From positions 880,931 to 944,930 of the forward strand of contig JAKFUK010000001.1 in assembly GCA_021732745.1 (NCBI GenBank): a stretch of 64,000 nt of DNA, in the 5' to 3' direction. A model generated the notes under the pieces. That model searched no databases. It saw nothing but the letters and a program-made list of their open reading frames with translations, and was not told the DNA's origin. This document shows, piece by piece, positions 53,976-64,000 of the stretch (within the stretch, counting starts at the first letter, position 1; each line of letters begins with the position of its first letter). This stretch comes from Nevskia sp. (GTDB taxonomy: Bacteria > Pseudomonadota > Gammaproteobacteria > Nevskiales > Nevskiaceae). Position numbers and translations under genes: made by a program.

Positions 53976-53990
53976 GTCGTCGAACTCCGT

Positions 53991-54850
53991 TCAGCGCGGA
54001 ATGAAGGTGATGTTGATGCCCGGCTGGAATACCGTCGGGTCGCGCGGCAGCGGCATCGGGCTGGCCTTGTAGACCGCCCGCAGCACCGATTCGTCGATCT
54101 GCGGATTGCCGCTGGATTTCTGGATGCGGGCGGACAGCACTTCGCCGGTCGCCGACAACTGCATGTTGACCACACAACTGTATTTCTGATCCGACACGCC
54201 CGGCGGACGAGTCCAGACCCGCTGGATCGCCGCCACCAGCTGCGTGCCCCAGATGTTCTGCTCCGCTGCCGAACGCTCGGCACTTTCGGCACCGAGGGCT
54301 TCAGCGAGTTCCGCTTCGCGCTCGCGGCGCGCCTCGGCTTCACGCCGCGCCTGCTCGGCTTTCTTCTTTTTATCGGCCTTTTCGGCCGCCAGACGCTTTT
54401 CCTCTTCGGCAATCGCATCTTTGGACAATTGCTCGTTGCGCTCGCGGTCTTCGGCTTCCTTCTTTTTCTTCGCGTCCTCGGCCAGCCGCTTCTGATCGGC
54501 GATTTCTTCCGCCTTCTTTTTCAGCAGCGCGTCCTGAACCGCTTTCTGCTCGGCGGCTTTCTGTTCCTGCTTCGCTTCTTCGGCCTTGGCCTTGCGCTTT
54601 GCTTCCAGCGGGTCCGGCTTCGGCGGTTCCGGGGCAGGCGGCGGCTCGACGGCTTCCGGCGTCGGCGGCTCTGGCGTGGGCTGCGCTTTCGGTGTGGCCT
54701 GCGCCTTGGGAATCTCGTTCGCCGCGATCAGCCGCCCCTGGATCACGCTGACCGGCTTGGGCACGCGGCCGCATTGCACGCCGCTGAACAGCAGGCCGAA
54801 CACGGCGAGATGCAGCGCAATGGCTGCAACGATATGGCGCGTCTTCAGAA

Positions 54851-54854
<4 letters not shown>
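53991..54854 (-). CDS. tolA: Tol-Pal system protein TolA
   Basis: 287 residues: N-terminal membrane anchor (HIVAAIALHLAVFGLLFSGV), Pro-rich segment (about 50-75), a long Lys/Glu/Ala helix (LEAKRKAKAEEAKQEQKAAEQKAVQ ... ARREREAELAEALG, about 80-190) and the C-terminal domain that contacts TolB/Pal (WTRPPGVSDQKYSCVVNMQL). ATG overlaps the tolR stop (ATGA). Energy from TolQR is carried by this protein across the periplasm. Confidence 0.94.
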
Positions 54855-55323
<469 letters not shown>

Positions 55324-55324
<1 letters not shown>

Positions 55325-56010
55325 CAGCCGACCCTCGTGCCGCCGCGCAGGCCGCGATCGACGATGCCGGTCAGCTCTTCGGCGAAGGTCGAGAAGCGGC
55401 TTTCAAGGCGATCGACGCGGGCGACGAAGAAATTGTATGCGATGACCGCCGGAATCGCCGCGAACAGGCCGATGGCGGTGGCAATCAGCGCTTCGGCGAT
55501 GCCGGGCGCGACCGATGCGAGCGTCGCCTGCTTGACGTTGCCGATCGCCACAAACGCATTGACGATGCCCCAGACGGTGCCGAACAGGCCGACATAGGGG
55601 CTGGTCGAACCGATCGTCGCCAAGAGGCTCAGGCCGCCTTCAAGCTTTTCGGTTTCGCGGGCCATGGCCACGCGCATCTGGCGCTGCACGGCGGCGAGCG
55701 CGTCGTCGGGCGGAATCTTGGCGCCCTGCTGGCGGGCGTATTCCTCGTAACCGGCACGGAAAATCTGCGGCAGGCCTTCTTCCGGCTCGCGGCCGCGACG
55801 CATGGCTTCGTAGAGTTCCGGCAGCGAACCGCCGGACCAGAAGCGCTGCTCGAAGGCCACCGCCTGGTTCTGGATGCGCGACAAGAGGCCGCGCTTGGCG
55901 AGAATCACCGCCCAGGACGCCAGCGACGCGGCGATCAGCGAGCCCATCACCAGCTGGACCGGGATGCTGGCCTGCAGGACCAGCTGTGTCAGCGAAATCG
56001 TGCCACTCAT
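55324..56010 (-). CDS. tolQ: Tol-Pal system protein TolQ
   Basis: 228-residue MotA/TolQ/ExbB proton-channel protein with three membrane helices: VLQASIPVQLVMGSLIAASLASWAVIL, SPYVGLFGTVWGIVNAFVAIGN and APGIAEALIATAIGLFAAIPAVIAYNFF. The conserved GLFGTVWGI and AEALIATAIGLFAAIPA segments are intact. ATG overlaps the ybgC stop (ATGA). Confidence 0.96.
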
Positions 56011-56468
56011 TCGGTTTCTTCCCTAGTCAATTTGGGTGCAATTGCAACGCCATCACTCATCAGCTTGCGGAACAGCGGCGGCAGCGCGGTGGGCCGGAAC
56101 GTCGCGGCGTCGACACTGGCAACCCGAACGTCCGCTGTTGCCAGCAAACGCCCCGCGTCACCCTGTATCCGCAGTTCCTGACGCAGCACCAGACTGGCCC
56201 GCTTCAATTCGGTGACCACGACGGAGGCGTCGAGTTCATCATCGAGCCGGGCCGGGGCACGAAACGCCACTTCTATCTGGCTGACCGTGAACACCACCTG
56301 AACCTCGTGTCGCAAGCGTTCCTGCGAGCAACCGAGCGCGCGCAGCCATTCGGTGCGGGCGCGCTCGAAGAACTTCAGGTAGTTGGCGTGGTAGACCACG
56401 CCGCTCAAGTCGGTGTCCTCGTAGTAGACCCTGAGGGGCCAGGAGAAAACCGGTTTCGGAGTCGACAT
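56007..56468 (-). CDS. ybgC: Acyl-CoA thioesterase YbgC (Tol-Pal associated)
   Basis: 153-residue hotdog-fold thioesterase. VYYEDTDLSGVVYHANYLKFFERARTEWL contains the catalytic Asp of the 4-hydroxybenzoyl-CoA thioesterase type. I start at ATG 56468 (MSTPKPVFSWPLRV); a GTG three codons upstream is possible. First gene of the tol operon. Confidence 0.94.
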   Translation of the reverse strand: MSTPKPVFSWPLRVYYEDTDLSGVVYHANYLKFFERARTEWLRALGCSQERLRHEVQVVFTVSQIEVAFRAPARLDDELDASVVVTELKRASLVLRQELRIQGDAGRLLATADVRVASVDAATFRPTALPPLFRKLMSDGVAIAPKLTREETE

Positions 56469-56514
56469 TTGTTTCACAGTTTAGCCGATGCCGCAGCGCA
56501 ACAACATTGCGCGA

Positions 56515-57588
56515 TCAATCACCTGCGCCATCTGTGAAGAGATCGGGCTCGCTGCGCTTCGGCAGCGCGATGCCGTAATGCTGGTAGGCCAGCTTGCCGA
56601 CCATCCGGCCGCGCGGCGTGCGCAGCAGATAGCCCTGCTGGATCAGGTAGGGCTCGATGACATCCTCGATGGTGTCGCGCGCCTCGCCGATCGCCGCTGC
56701 CAGGTTGTCGAGCCCGGCCGGGCCGCCGTCGAAGCGCTCGATCAGCGCCATCATCAGCTTGCGGTCCATGAGATCGAAGCCCTGAGCGTCGACATCGAGC
56801 ATCTTCAGTGCCGCCGCCGCGATCTCGGCGCTGATCACGCCGGTGCCGCGCACTTCGGCGTAGTCGCGCACCCGGCGCAGCATGCGGTTGGCGATGCGCG
56901 GTGTGCCGCGCGAGCGGCGGGCGATCTCGAAGGCGCCTTCCTCTTCGACCGGCACCTTGAGGATCGACGCCGAGCGCTTGACGATGGTGGTCAGGTCGGC
57001 CACCGAATAGAACTCCAGCCGCTGGGTGATGCCGAAACGATCGCGCAGCGGTCCGGTCAGGCTGCCGGCGCGGGTGGTGGCGCCGATCAGCGTGAACGGC
57101 GGCAAATCGAGCCGGATCGAACGCGCCGCCGGCCCCTCGCCGATCATGATGTCGAGCTGGTAGTCCTCCATCGCCGGATACAGCACTTCCTCGACCACCG
57201 GGCTCAGGCGGTGGATTTCGTCGACGAACAGGATGTCGCGCGGTTCCAGATTGGTCAGCAGGGCGGCCAGATCACCGGCCTTTTCCAGCACCGGGCCGGA
57301 GGTCTGGCGCAGGTTCACACCCAGTTCGGCCGCCAGGATGTGCGCCAATGTGGTCTTGCCGAGGCCCGGCGGGCCGAAGATGAGCACATGGTCGAGCGCT
57401 TCCGCGCGTGCCCGGGTGGCGGCGATGGCAATGCTCATCTGCTCGCGCACCGCCGGCTGGCCCACGTAATCGGCCAGCCGCTGCGGGCGGATCGCGCGGT
57501 CGACGCGGTCTTCGTCCGTGCGGGCACCGGCCGAGATCAGGCGGTCGGCAGGGGTTTCGTCAGTGAATTCAGGCGGCTTGCGTGGCAT
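56515..57588 (-). CDS. ruvB: Holliday junction branch migration helicase RuvB
   Basis: 357-residue AAA+ motor. [11 protein letters not shown], Walker [16 protein letters not shown] (about 70-84), Walker [10 protein letters not shown], sensor 1 [20 protein letters not shown] with the Arg finger, and the winged-helix C-terminus ([24 protein letters not shown]). Upstream ruvA/ruvC are not in the window; on the opposite side the divergent flavodoxin gene begins 128 bp away. Confidence 0.97.
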   Translation of the reverse strand: MPRKPPEFTDETPADRLISAGARTDEDRVDRAIRPQRLADYVGQPAVREQMSIAIAATRARAEALDHVLIFGPPGLGKTTLAHILAAELGVNLRQTSGPVLEKAGDLAALLTNLEPRDILFVDEIHRLSPVVEEVLYPAMEDYQLDIMIGEGPAARSIRLDLPPFTLIGATTRAGSLTGPLRDRFGITQRLEFYSVADLTTIVKRSASILKVPVEEEGAFEIARRSRGTPRIANRMLRRVRDYAEVRGTGVISAEIAAAALKMLDVDAQGFDLMDRKLMMALIERFDGGPAGLDNLAAAIGEARDTIEDVIEPYLIQQGYLLRTPRGRMVGKLAYQHYGIALPKRSEPDLFTDGAGD

Positions 57589-57715
57589 GACGAGATTGTA
57601 GTCGGACTCCCCATTGCAACAGGCGTCGCGCTAAGGTGTCGCCCGGCACGGCGCAAGGCGCGGGCGTGCACCCTTCCAGCACGAAAACAGCAGCATCGAA
57701 CGAGGAGCTTGAGCA

Positions 57716-58294
57716 ATGAACAAGGTCAAGGCAGTGGTCGCCTATCACAGCGGCTACGGACACACGAAAAAGCAGGCGGAAAGCATCATGGCCGGCATCG
57801 CTGGCGCGGGTGGCGTGGGCGTGCAACTGATCAGCGTTGCCGATCTGAACGACCACGTCTGGGCGGCGCTCGAAGAAGCCGACGCCATCGTCTTCGGCTC
57901 GCCGACCTACATGGGCGGCGTGTCGGCGGACTTCAAGAAGTTCGCCGATGCCAGCTCCAAGCCCTGGTTCGGCCAGAAATGGAAGAACAAGATCGCCGGC
58001 GGCTTCACCAATTCCGCCACCATGAACGGCGACAAGGGCTCGACGATCCAGTACCTGATGACCCTGTCGATGCAGCACGGCATGATCTGGGTCGGCACCG
58101 GCCTGATGCCGGCCAATTCCAGCACCGCGCAGCGCAATGATGTGAACTACGTCGGCGGCTTCTCCGGGGCACTGGCCCAGTCGCCGAGCGATCTCGGCCC
58201 GGAAGGCGGCCCGCTGCCGGGCGATCTGGAAACCGCGCGTCTTTACGGCGAGCGGATTGCCCAGATCACCAAGCAGTTCAAGGGCGTTGCCTGA
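57716..58294 (+). CDS. Flavodoxin-like NAD(P)H oxidoreductase (WrbA-like)
   Basis: 192-residue FMN-binding protein: phosphate loop YHSGYGHTKKQAESI at residues 10-24, GSPTYMGGVSADFKKFAD and FTNSATMNGDKGSTIQYLMTLSMQHGMIWVG typical of the WrbA/flavodoxin_2-like quinone reductases. ATG 57716 preceded by CGAGGAG. Likely quinone reduction in oxidative defence; electron donor not determinable. Confidence 0.85.
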   Translation: MNKVKAVVAYHSGYGHTKKQAESIMAGIAGAGGVGVQLISVADLNDHVWAALEEADAIVFGSPTYMGGVSADFKKFADASSKPWFGQKWKNKIAGGFTNSATMNGDKGSTIQYLMTLSMQHGMIWVGTGLMPANSSTAQRNDVNYVGGFSGALAQSPSDLGPEGGPLPGDLETARLYGERIAQITKQFKGVA

Positions 58295-58300
58295 GTCCGT

Positions 58301-58804
58301 TCAAGCCGGCGAATAGCGGACCGCGACCAGTTCCAGCTCCGCTTCCCCGCCCGGCAGCATGACTTTCACCACCTCGCCCTCGCCGCGCTTCAACAGCGCC
58401 TTGGCGAGCGGCGAGTCGATGGAGATATAGCCGCGCGCCGGGTCGATCTCATCCGGCCCGACGATGCGGTAGTGCTTTTCATCGCCTTGCGCATCGGCAA
58501 CGTCGATCCAGGCCCCGAAGTACACCCGGCTCGGGTCGCTGGGAGTCGAGTCCACCACCTTCAGCTCCGGCAGCCGCAATTGCAGGTAATGAACGCGCCG
58601 GTCGATTTCGCGCAACTCCTTCTTGCGATATATGTATTCGGCGTTTTCCGAGCGATCGCCCTCCGCTGCGGCGGCCGACAGCGCCCTCACCACCTCGGGA
58701 CGACGCACGCGCCAGAGTTGGTCATATTCGGCCCGCAGCCGTTCCGCGCCTTCAAGCGTGATGTACGGCGCGCTCTTGGGCGGCGGTTCGCGATAACGGC
58801 TCAA
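58301..58804 (-). CDS. greB: Transcript cleavage factor GreB
   Basis: 167 residues. [61 protein letters not shown] is the GreB coiled coil with the acidic tip, followed by the FKBP-like domain ([36 protein letters not shown]). The longer spacing of DRSENAEY and RRVHYL favours GreB over GreA. No ATG fits; TTG 58804, just after the preceding stop, gives the normal length. Last gene of the run starting at the LolA-like gene. Confidence 0.9.
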   Translation of the reverse strand: MSRYREPPPKSAPYITLEGAERLRAEYDQLWRVRRPEVVRALSAAAAEGDRSENAEYIYRKKELREIDRRVHYLQLRLPELKVVDSTPSDPSRVYFGAWIDVADAQGDEKHYRIVGPDEIDPARGYISIDSPLAKALLKRGEGEVVKVMLPGGEAELELVAVRYSPA

Positions 58805-58808
58805 GGTT

Positions 58809-59663
58809 TCAGTCGTCTTCCGGCGGGTTTTGCAGGCTTTCAAAGACGATTGCCAGAAACTGCGTGCCGCTGACCGCGCCCTGGCCCCATTCGGCGTCGT
58901 AGGCGGCGGTCGGCGGGGCGTCGGCGATGATCTTTTCCAGCGAATCGCCCCTGAGTGCTGACAGCCGCACGGCATTGCGGATGCTCGCCAGCATGTCGCG
59001 ATAGGCGATCAGGGCATCGCGATCGACCGCCGGGCCGTGCTGCGGGATGTAGCGCGCATCCGGCCCGGCGACATTGATCAGCCGGCCGATCGCCGAAATC
59101 AGCCCGGCGATCGAACCGCCCTGGCTGACGTCGATGTCCGGGTACTGCCCGGGTGTCAGCAAGCTGCCGAGGTGCACGGTTTTCGCGGCTGGAAACAGCA
59201 CGGCGCTGGCCCCGGAGACGATACCGCTGGGAATCCAGAAAATGCCGACTTCGTCGCCATTGAACAGGAAGCTGTCGCCGGCTGCGAAGGCGACAATCGG
59301 CCGCGCTGAGGCCGCTTCGGTCTTGAACGGCTTGCGCGCCTCGCGCTTGAACAGGGCGGCGATCGTGGTGCGCACCGCTCCGCTCTCGCGGCGCAGCGCG
59401 GCGGCACCGTCGCCGGTGGCGGACAGCGCGGCGTCATCGGGATCGCTGTCGATGACCAGGCGCGGCAGGGTTTCGCCAATCGCCGTCAAGGTGTCGGCAT
59501 CGAGCGCGCCGTCGAAACTGCCGACCACCAGCAGGCCGTCCGGCCCCTGCGAAAGCGTCACATTGCCGCCGGCCGCGCTGATCACGCTCAGGCCATCGGG
59601 CAGCGCCTGCGCAGCCGCCATGACGGCCAGCAGGCCGCAGCCGACGAGGCTTCTGATCGACAT
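58809..59663 (-). CDS. Metallo-beta-lactamase-fold protein lacking zinc ligands
   Basis: 284 residues with a signal peptide ([20 protein letters not shown]). The C-terminal half follows exported MBL-fold hydrolases: [59 protein letters not shown] and [22 protein letters not shown]. Where active members have HxHxDH this protein has [12 protein letters not shown], and the HTxGD motif reads PSGIVSGAS; only the final His (QHGP) remains. It should therefore not bind zinc in the usual way. The chain is otherwise intact, so a binding or structural role is likelier than decay. Directly upstream of greB, downstream of the RND fusion gene. Confidence 0.7.
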   Translation of the reverse strand: MSIRSLVGCGLLAVMAAAQALPDGLSVISAAGGNVTLSQGPDGLLVVGSFDGALDADTLTAIGETLPRLVIDSDPDDAALSATGDGAAALRRESGAVRTTIAALFKREARKPFKTEAASARPIVAFAAGDSFLFNGDEVGIFWIPSGIVSGASAVLFPAAKTVHLGSLLTPGQYPDIDVSQGGSIAGLISAIGRLINVAGPDARYIPQHGPAVDRDALIAYRDMLASIRNAVRLSALRGDSLEKIIADAPPTAAYDAEWGQGAVSGTQFLAIVFESLQNPPEDD

Positions 59664-59683
59664 CGAATCTCCTCCGATGGTCT

Positions 59684-62419
59684 TTATTTGATGAGAGCCG
59701 TCATACGCGCGATGCGCTCGGCCTGGATGCGGTTCAGGTTGCGGAACACGGTGGCGGCGATCGACGGATAGCGTTCGCGCAGCCGTTCCAGATCCTGCGA
59801 ATTGAAGCGCAGCAGGCGCACCGGGCTTACGGTGTCGACACTCGCGGTGCGCCGCTGGCCGAAATAGCCGGCCTCGCCCATCACCGCGCCGCGGCTCATG
59901 GTCGACAGCACCAGCCGCTCGTCGTGGCGCTCGACCGTGGCTTCCACCGTGCCGTCGACCACCACATAGATATCGCGCGACAAATCACCTTCCTGAATGA
60001 TCCGCACACCAACAGCATGCTTTTCCAGCCGCGACATCAGCGCGAACAGCCGCGCCTGCCGCGTGCTCAAGCCCGACAGCAGCGGAATGGTGTGCTGCGG
60101 GCTGCGGCCGAGATCGAGCCGCAGCAGGTCCCAGAGCGTGACGATGCGCAAGCGAGAGCCGAGCGCCGGGGTCAAGGTCATGTCGGCGATCCAGGCGACG
60201 AACATGGTCCAGGCCCCGAGCAGGCCGAACTGCACCTGGTTGTTCAGCTCCGACGCCGTGAACACCAGAAAACCCAAGCAAAGACAAACGGTTGCCAAAG
60301 TGATCGGGCGCAGCACGCTGCCCAGTGCGGAGCGCACCGCCCCCGCTTCCGTGCCCTGCTCGCGGGCGTCGGCATTGAAGCGGGCAAGGAAATGCACGGT
60401 GTCGTTGACCGCGATGCCGAGCACGATGCAGGCGATCAGGCTGGTGGTCGGATTGAGCGGGATGTCGAGCGCGCCGAGGGTGCCGAAGTAGACCGCGATC
60501 GGCACCAGATTCGGCACCGTGGCGACCAGCCCGGCCTTGACCGAGGTGAACATCAGCGACAGCAGGCAGGCGATGGCGATCACGGCAATGGCGATCGACG
60601 CCAGATGGCCGCCGGCCAAGGCTTCGACGGCGCGCGTCGCCAGCACGGCGCTGCCGGTGAAACGGGCTTCGAGCGGCGACGGCAGTTCGGCGGCGCGGGT
60701 TTCCGCACGCTTCAGGAAATCACCGATCGCCTGCGAGCCGTCGACATTGATCCGCACCGAGATCACCGCGCTTCGATACTGCGGGTCTATCAGCCGGTTC
60801 AGGGCATCGGAACTGGCAAACAGCAGGATCTGCTTGACCGCCGAGGCGTCGCCGGGAATGCCGAAATACAGCGGCTCGTTGTTGTTGAGCGCCAGATTGG
60901 TCAGCTTCAGTTGATCGACATAGGACACTGCCGAACCGACTTCCGGCTGGGCGCGCAGCCAGTCCTGGTAGCTGTCGATGGCGTCGATCAGGCGCGGGTC
61001 GGTCAGCGCGTCCGGGGCGCGGGCATCGACCAGCACGGTCAGGAAGTTGGCACCGTTGAAAGCGCTGCTGATCGCCTCGAAATCGCGGCGCACGGTCGTT
61101 TCGGCACCGAAGCTGGCGACGAAATCGGCCCCGCCGCGAATGCGGGTGGCCGCACCGAAGCCCGCCACGATCAGCAGCGCGGAAGCCGCGATGATCCAGC
61201 GCCGGTAGCGCAGGTCGAACACGGCGAGTGCGGCCGAGAAGCGTCCGAAGAACCAGTTGGCGATCGGCGGCGTTTCCCGGGTGCAGCGCAGGGCATTGAG
61301 CAGCGCCGGCAGGAACAGGTGGGTCAGCGCGCCGACATACAGGGTGCCGAGGCTGGCCAGCACCGCGAAACCGCGCACCGCCGGCAACGGATTGAGCAGC
61401 AGGCTCAGGAAACCGATGACGGTCGTCGTCGCCGACAAGGTCAGGCCGGTGGAGATACGGCGCATCACCCAGTCGGCGCGCTGGCTGTCGCGGGCGTTCG
61501 GCAGCACGCTGCGCGACAGGAAATGCGCGGCCAGCAGATGAATGGTGTAAGAAAGCCCAATCGTGATCACCAGCGGCGGCACGATGGCGCTGACCAGGTT
61601 GAATTCGATGCCCAGCAGCACCGCCGTCGCCACCGTCCAGACCAGGGCGATGGCCACCGCCAGCAGCGCGGAGCCTGCGGCAACCATGCTGCGGAAGGTT
61701 GCCAGCAGCAGCAGGGCGATCACTCCGAACACCGCAGGAACGGTCAGTTTCAAGGTGCGATCGAGTGCTTGGCTGGTCGCCGCGCGTACCGGCAGGGTGC
61801 CGGTGAGGTACATGGCTGAGGCTCCGCCGATGTCGTCGACGATTGCCCGCGCCTGGGCATCAAAGCCCACCCGGACGTATTCCTTCGGCGACAGCGCGCC
61901 CAAAGTCAGCGCGAACGCCGCCGTGCTGCCATCGGCCGATACCAGCGCGCTGCGATAGATCGGATTGGCCTCGATCTGGGCCGCAAAACTGTCGACCACC
62001 GCCGGATCGCGCGCCGCCTGGTCGGTGAACGAGGTGACGTCGATCTCGTCTTCCTTGGCCAGCAAGTTCGGAGCACTGGCCAGCGAATGGACTTCGGTGA
62101 CTTCCGGCAACTGCTTGAAGGCCTCCGCGATCTTCGCGATGCGCGCCATGTTGTCGGCCGTGTAGACGGTCGGCTCGAAGCGCACGGCGACGATCAGCGG
62201 ATCGTCGATGCCGAAGGTCTTGCGCACCTGTTCGAGCACCGCGCGTCCGGGATCGTGCTCCGGCAGCAGGGCTTCGGCGCTGGGGTCGATCGAGAAGCGC
62301 ACTTCGCGAGTCAGCGGATTCACGCACAGCAGCAGCGCGATCACGGTCGCGACAGCCACCGCCGCCAGCACGCTGCGCGGCCGCTTGGCGACGACGCCGA
62401 GCCAGGCGACGGTATTCAT
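59684..62419 (-). CDS. MMPL/RND-type transporter fused to a cyclic-nucleotide-binding domain
   Basis: 911 residues. Residues 1-760 are an RND-superfamily exporter of MMPL/HpnN type: TM1 (VLAAVAVATVIALLLCV), a large periplasmic domain (SIDPSAEALLPEHDPGRAVLEQVRKTFG), five TMs around GVIALLLLATFRSMVAAGSALLAVAIALVWT and ITIGLSYTIHLLAAHFL, then a second half with LIACIVLGIAVNDTVHFLARF. Residues about 780-900 are a cNMP-binding domain: VRIIQEGDLSRDIYVVVDGTVEATV and the phosphate cassette GEAGYFGQRRTASVDT. Such a domain facing the cytoplasm suggests gated export. Coupled to the LolA-like gene (TGATG), which suggests lipid or hydrophobic cargo. Confidence 0.85.
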   Translation of the reverse strand: MNTVAWLGVVAKRPRSVLAAVAVATVIALLLCVNPLTREVRFSIDPSAEALLPEHDPGRAVLEQVRKTFGIDDPLIVAVRFEPTVYTADNMARIAKIAEAFKQLPEVTEVHSLASAPNLLAKEDEIDVTSFTDQAARDPAVVDSFAAQIEANPIYRSALVSADGSTAAFALTLGALSPKEYVRVGFDAQARAIVDDIGGASAMYLTGTLPVRAATSQALDRTLKLTVPAVFGVIALLLLATFRSMVAAGSALLAVAIALVWTVATAVLLGIEFNLVSAIVPPLVITIGLSYTIHLLAAHFLSRSVLPNARDSQRADWVMRRISTGLTLSATTTVIGFLSLLLNPLPAVRGFAVLASLGTLYVGALTHLFLPALLNALRCTRETPPIANWFFGRFSAALAVFDLRYRRWIIAASALLIVAGFGAATRIRGGADFVASFGAETTVRRDFEAISSAFNGANFLTVLVDARAPDALTDPRLIDAIDSYQDWLRAQPEVGSAVSYVDQLKLTNLALNNNEPLYFGIPGDASAVKQILLFASSDALNRLIDPQYRSAVISVRINVDGSQAIGDFLKRAETRAAELPSPLEARFTGSAVLATRAVEALAGGHLASIAIAVIAIACLLSLMFTSVKAGLVATVPNLVPIAVYFGTLGALDIPLNPTTSLIACIVLGIAVNDTVHFLARFNADAREQGTEAGAVRSALGSVLRPITLATVCLCLGFLVFTASELNNQVQFGLLGAWTMFVAWIADMTLTPALGSRLRIVTLWDLLRLDLGRSPQHTIPLLSGLSTRQARLFALMSRLEKHAVGVRIIQEGDLSRDIYVVVDGTVEATVERHDERLVLSTMSRGAVMGEAGYFGQRRTASVDTVSPVRLLRFNSQDLERLRERYPSIAATVFRNLNRIQAERIARMTALIK

Positions 62420-63201
62420 CAGTTGCCGCGATAAAACGAGGTGGGATTGAACAACCGCGCCGGCAATTCATCCGAGGTGCCGCTGACCCCGGTCACCTTG
62501 AGCCGCGTGCTGGTGCCTTCCTTCAAGTCGCGCATGGTCAGATCTGACAGATACCAGTAGCCATCGGCGCGCTTGAGGCTTTCCGCCGTCGCGCTGAGTT
62601 CCTTGCGCAGGGTCTTGCCTTCGTAGAACTCGGCTTTCAGCGCCACGCAGGACTTGCGGTCGACATAGGCGAGCACCCGGCTGTAGCGCGTCGAACCGCC
62701 GGCCGCCGGCAGCAGGCGCAGCACGTCGACCGGCCGGTCGCCGAGCATCGACGGCTTTTCCAGCGCCGCCTGCGCATCACCGAAAGCGGCCTGCAGCTGC
62801 TTCATGTCGTTGTAGCTGAAGTCGGTGCCGAGCAGCGAGCCGTCGATCGAGGCACCGCTGATCTTGCGCACCCGCTGGATCGCCGGCAGGTACAGAAAGA
62901 TTTCGTCCTTCTTTTCAGCCCCGCCTTCGCGCATCAGGTAGGACGCGCCGTCGAGATCGCGCGGCTTGGCGATGCGCAGCAGCACGCGGATCAGACCGTC
63001 GATCCGGGTCGCGTAGACCTTGCCCTTGAGCAGCCGCTCCATTCCGCCGCGATCGACGGCGGTCAGTTCGACTTCCTTGATCTGCAGCGACGGCGGCACG
63101 TTGGCCCGCATGCAATCGAGCACTTTCCGCGTTGCATCATCGGCTTGCACCGTGCCGGCCACCGCGATCAGCGCCGCGTACAGCCATCGTCTTGCCTTCA
63201 T
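62419..63201 (-). CDS. LolA-like outer-membrane lipoprotein-sorting protein
   Basis: 260 residues with signal peptide MKARRWLYAALIAVAGTVQA. The mature part (VYATRIDGLIRVLLRIAKPRDLDGASYLMREGGAEKKDEIFLYLPAIQRVRKI, SLLGTDFSYNDMKQL) matches the LolA-like 'outer membrane lipoprotein-sorting' family (PF17131) usually encoded beside MMPL/RND exporters. It probably carries or accepts a lipid substrate in the periplasm for the downstream transporter. The stop shares a base with that gene's ATG. Confidence 0.85.
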   Translation of the reverse strand: MKARRWLYAALIAVAGTVQADDATRKVLDCMRANVPPSLQIKEVELTAVDRGGMERLLKGKVYATRIDGLIRVLLRIAKPRDLDGASYLMREGGAEKKDEIFLYLPAIQRVRKISGASIDGSLLGTDFSYNDMKQLQAAFGDAQAALEKPSMLGDRPVDVLRLLPAAGGSTRYSRVLAYVDRKSCVALKAEFYEGKTLRKELSATAESLKRADGYWYLSDLTMRDLKEGTSTRLKVTGVSGTSDELPARLFNPTSFYRGN

Positions 63202-63259
63202 GAACGTCCCCGAAACCCTGACCTCAAGACTATCGCGACGCGGGTTGCCAAAAGCGGAT

Positions 63260-63417
63260 CTCTCGCGAAGACGCGGAGAAAAGCCCTCGACCGTAGGGCG
63301 GCAATCCCTTGCCGCCGCGCTTTTAGGTCAAGCGTTCAAGGCGGCAAGGGATTGCCGCCCTACGGTTTTATCTCGCATTGGCTTTTCTCCGCGTGCTCCG
63401 CGTTCTCTGCGTGAGCA
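63260..63417. repeat. Type A palindrome with a REPIN-like element nested inside
   Basis: Outer arms TCTCGCGAAGACGCGGAGAA (63260) and TTCTCCGCGTGCTCCGCGTTC...GCGTGAG (to 63417). The complete type E paired hairpin (63293-63363) lies inside, so the smaller element apparently inserted into the larger palindrome. Confidence 0.8.
63293..63363. repeat. REPIN-like paired hairpin, stem type E
   Basis: GTAG + GGCGGCAA-TCCC-TTGCCGCC (63293-63316), 23-nt spacer, GGCGGCAA-GGGA-TTGCCGCC + CTAC (63340-63363). Arms are perfectly complementary. Confidence 0.92.
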
Positions 63418-63433
63418 AGCTTTTCCGCAAATC

Positions 63434-63730
<297 letters not shown>

Positions 63731-63828
63731 GGTCGTGGCGGTGGCTTTTGGAGGAATCGCGATTGTGCGCGATGCCCCGGAGCGCCGCGACACCCTGCCC
63801 TTCAACCCTCGCTCTCAAGAGACAGCAA

Positions 63829-64000
63829 ATGTCCCCGCTCCCCCGCATTGTCATCGTCGGTGCCGGCTTCGGCGGCTTGACCGCCGCCCGCGCGCTCGAT
63901 GGTCTGGCCGTTGATCTCACCGTCGTCGACCGCCGGAATTTCCATCTTTTTCAACCACTTCTGTATCAGGTCGCGACCGCCGGCCTGAATCCTTCGGACG
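63829..64000 (+). CDS. Type II NADH dehydrogenase, N-terminal part (3' end outside window)
   Basis: The 57 visible codons read [20 protein letters not shown] then '[20 protein letters not shown]' and [24 protein letters not shown] is the FAD Rossmann motif and [17 protein letters not shown] is characteristic of Ndh-type membrane-associated NADH:quinone oxidoreductases. ATG 63829 follows AAGAGA. The rest lies beyond the window. Confidence 0.88.
   Translation, partial: MSPLPRIVIVGAGFGGLTAARALDGLAVDLTVVDRRNFHLFQPLLYQVATAGLNPSD

Overview
The window is high-GC, densely packed bacterial chromosome. The gene order ruvB-ybgC-tolQRAB-pal-cpoB-queE-queC followed by tRNA-Lys, together with MdtABC/MuxABC-type efflux genes and a BtuB/BtuM cobalamin operon, points to a gammaproteobacterium. 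A Nevskiales/Xanthomonadales-like or Pseudomonas-like relative is my inference; there is no rRNA here to settle it.

Layout. 1-2580: a cobalt-type nitrile hydratase whose beta subunit is split into two genes, with its accessory protein and a NiCoT cobalt permease, all in overlapping frames. 2581-5530: a scar region with two copies of a small DUF768-like gene, a short tandem array interrupted by an intact IS4-family element, and a histidine-kinase fragment. 5547-8065: a visibly more AT-rich two-gene island (DyP-type peroxidase and a coupled unknown protein). 8391-15246: DbpA-like helicase, DGPF protein with ECF42-type sigma factor, a DUF5924/DUF2914 membrane protein, a MarR regulator divergent from a P450 fused to a SnoaL-like domain, and tRNA-Pro. 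15302-23163: an RND tripartite pump. 23389-36201: a 12.5-kb cobalamin operon headed by a B12 riboswitch (btuB, btuM-like, cobO, cbiA, bluB, btuF-like, cbiB, cobD, cobQ, cobU, cobT, cobC, cobS). 36552-39890: DUF808 protein, formate-THF ligase, DUF2058 protein. 40172-45599: a Baeyer-Villiger-type monooxygenase, two ferritin-like (diiron) proteins, an SDR and a divergent TetR regulator. 45607-49643: a 4-kb integrative element in tRNA-Lys. 49749-57588: que and tol-pal genes, ruvB. 57716-64000: flavodoxin-like protein, GreB, a metal-ligand-less beta-lactamase-fold protein, an MMPL/RND transporter fused to a cyclic-nucleotide-binding domain, a LolA-like protein, DUF1244 and the start of a type II NADH dehydrogenase.

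How the parts fit. The nitrile hydratase and the B12 operon both need cobalt, and the NiCoT permease would supply it. The B12 genes cover uptake, adenosylation, lower-ligand synthesis and nucleotide-loop assembly, but no corrin-ring genes are present, so salvage is certain to be possible and de novo synthesis cannot be judged here.

The most unusual signal is non-coding. Five intergenic elements have one strict architecture: GTAG, an 8-bp stem with a 2-4 nt loop, a 23-28 nt spacer, then the same hairpin inverted and closed by CTAC. This is the layout of paired REP sequences (REPINs), but with four unrelated stem sequences. Two of them supply the last codons of real genes. A second, larger palindrome family (TCTCACGCGGAGAACGCGG...) occurs five times and acts as a landing site for other palindromes, giving nested structures.
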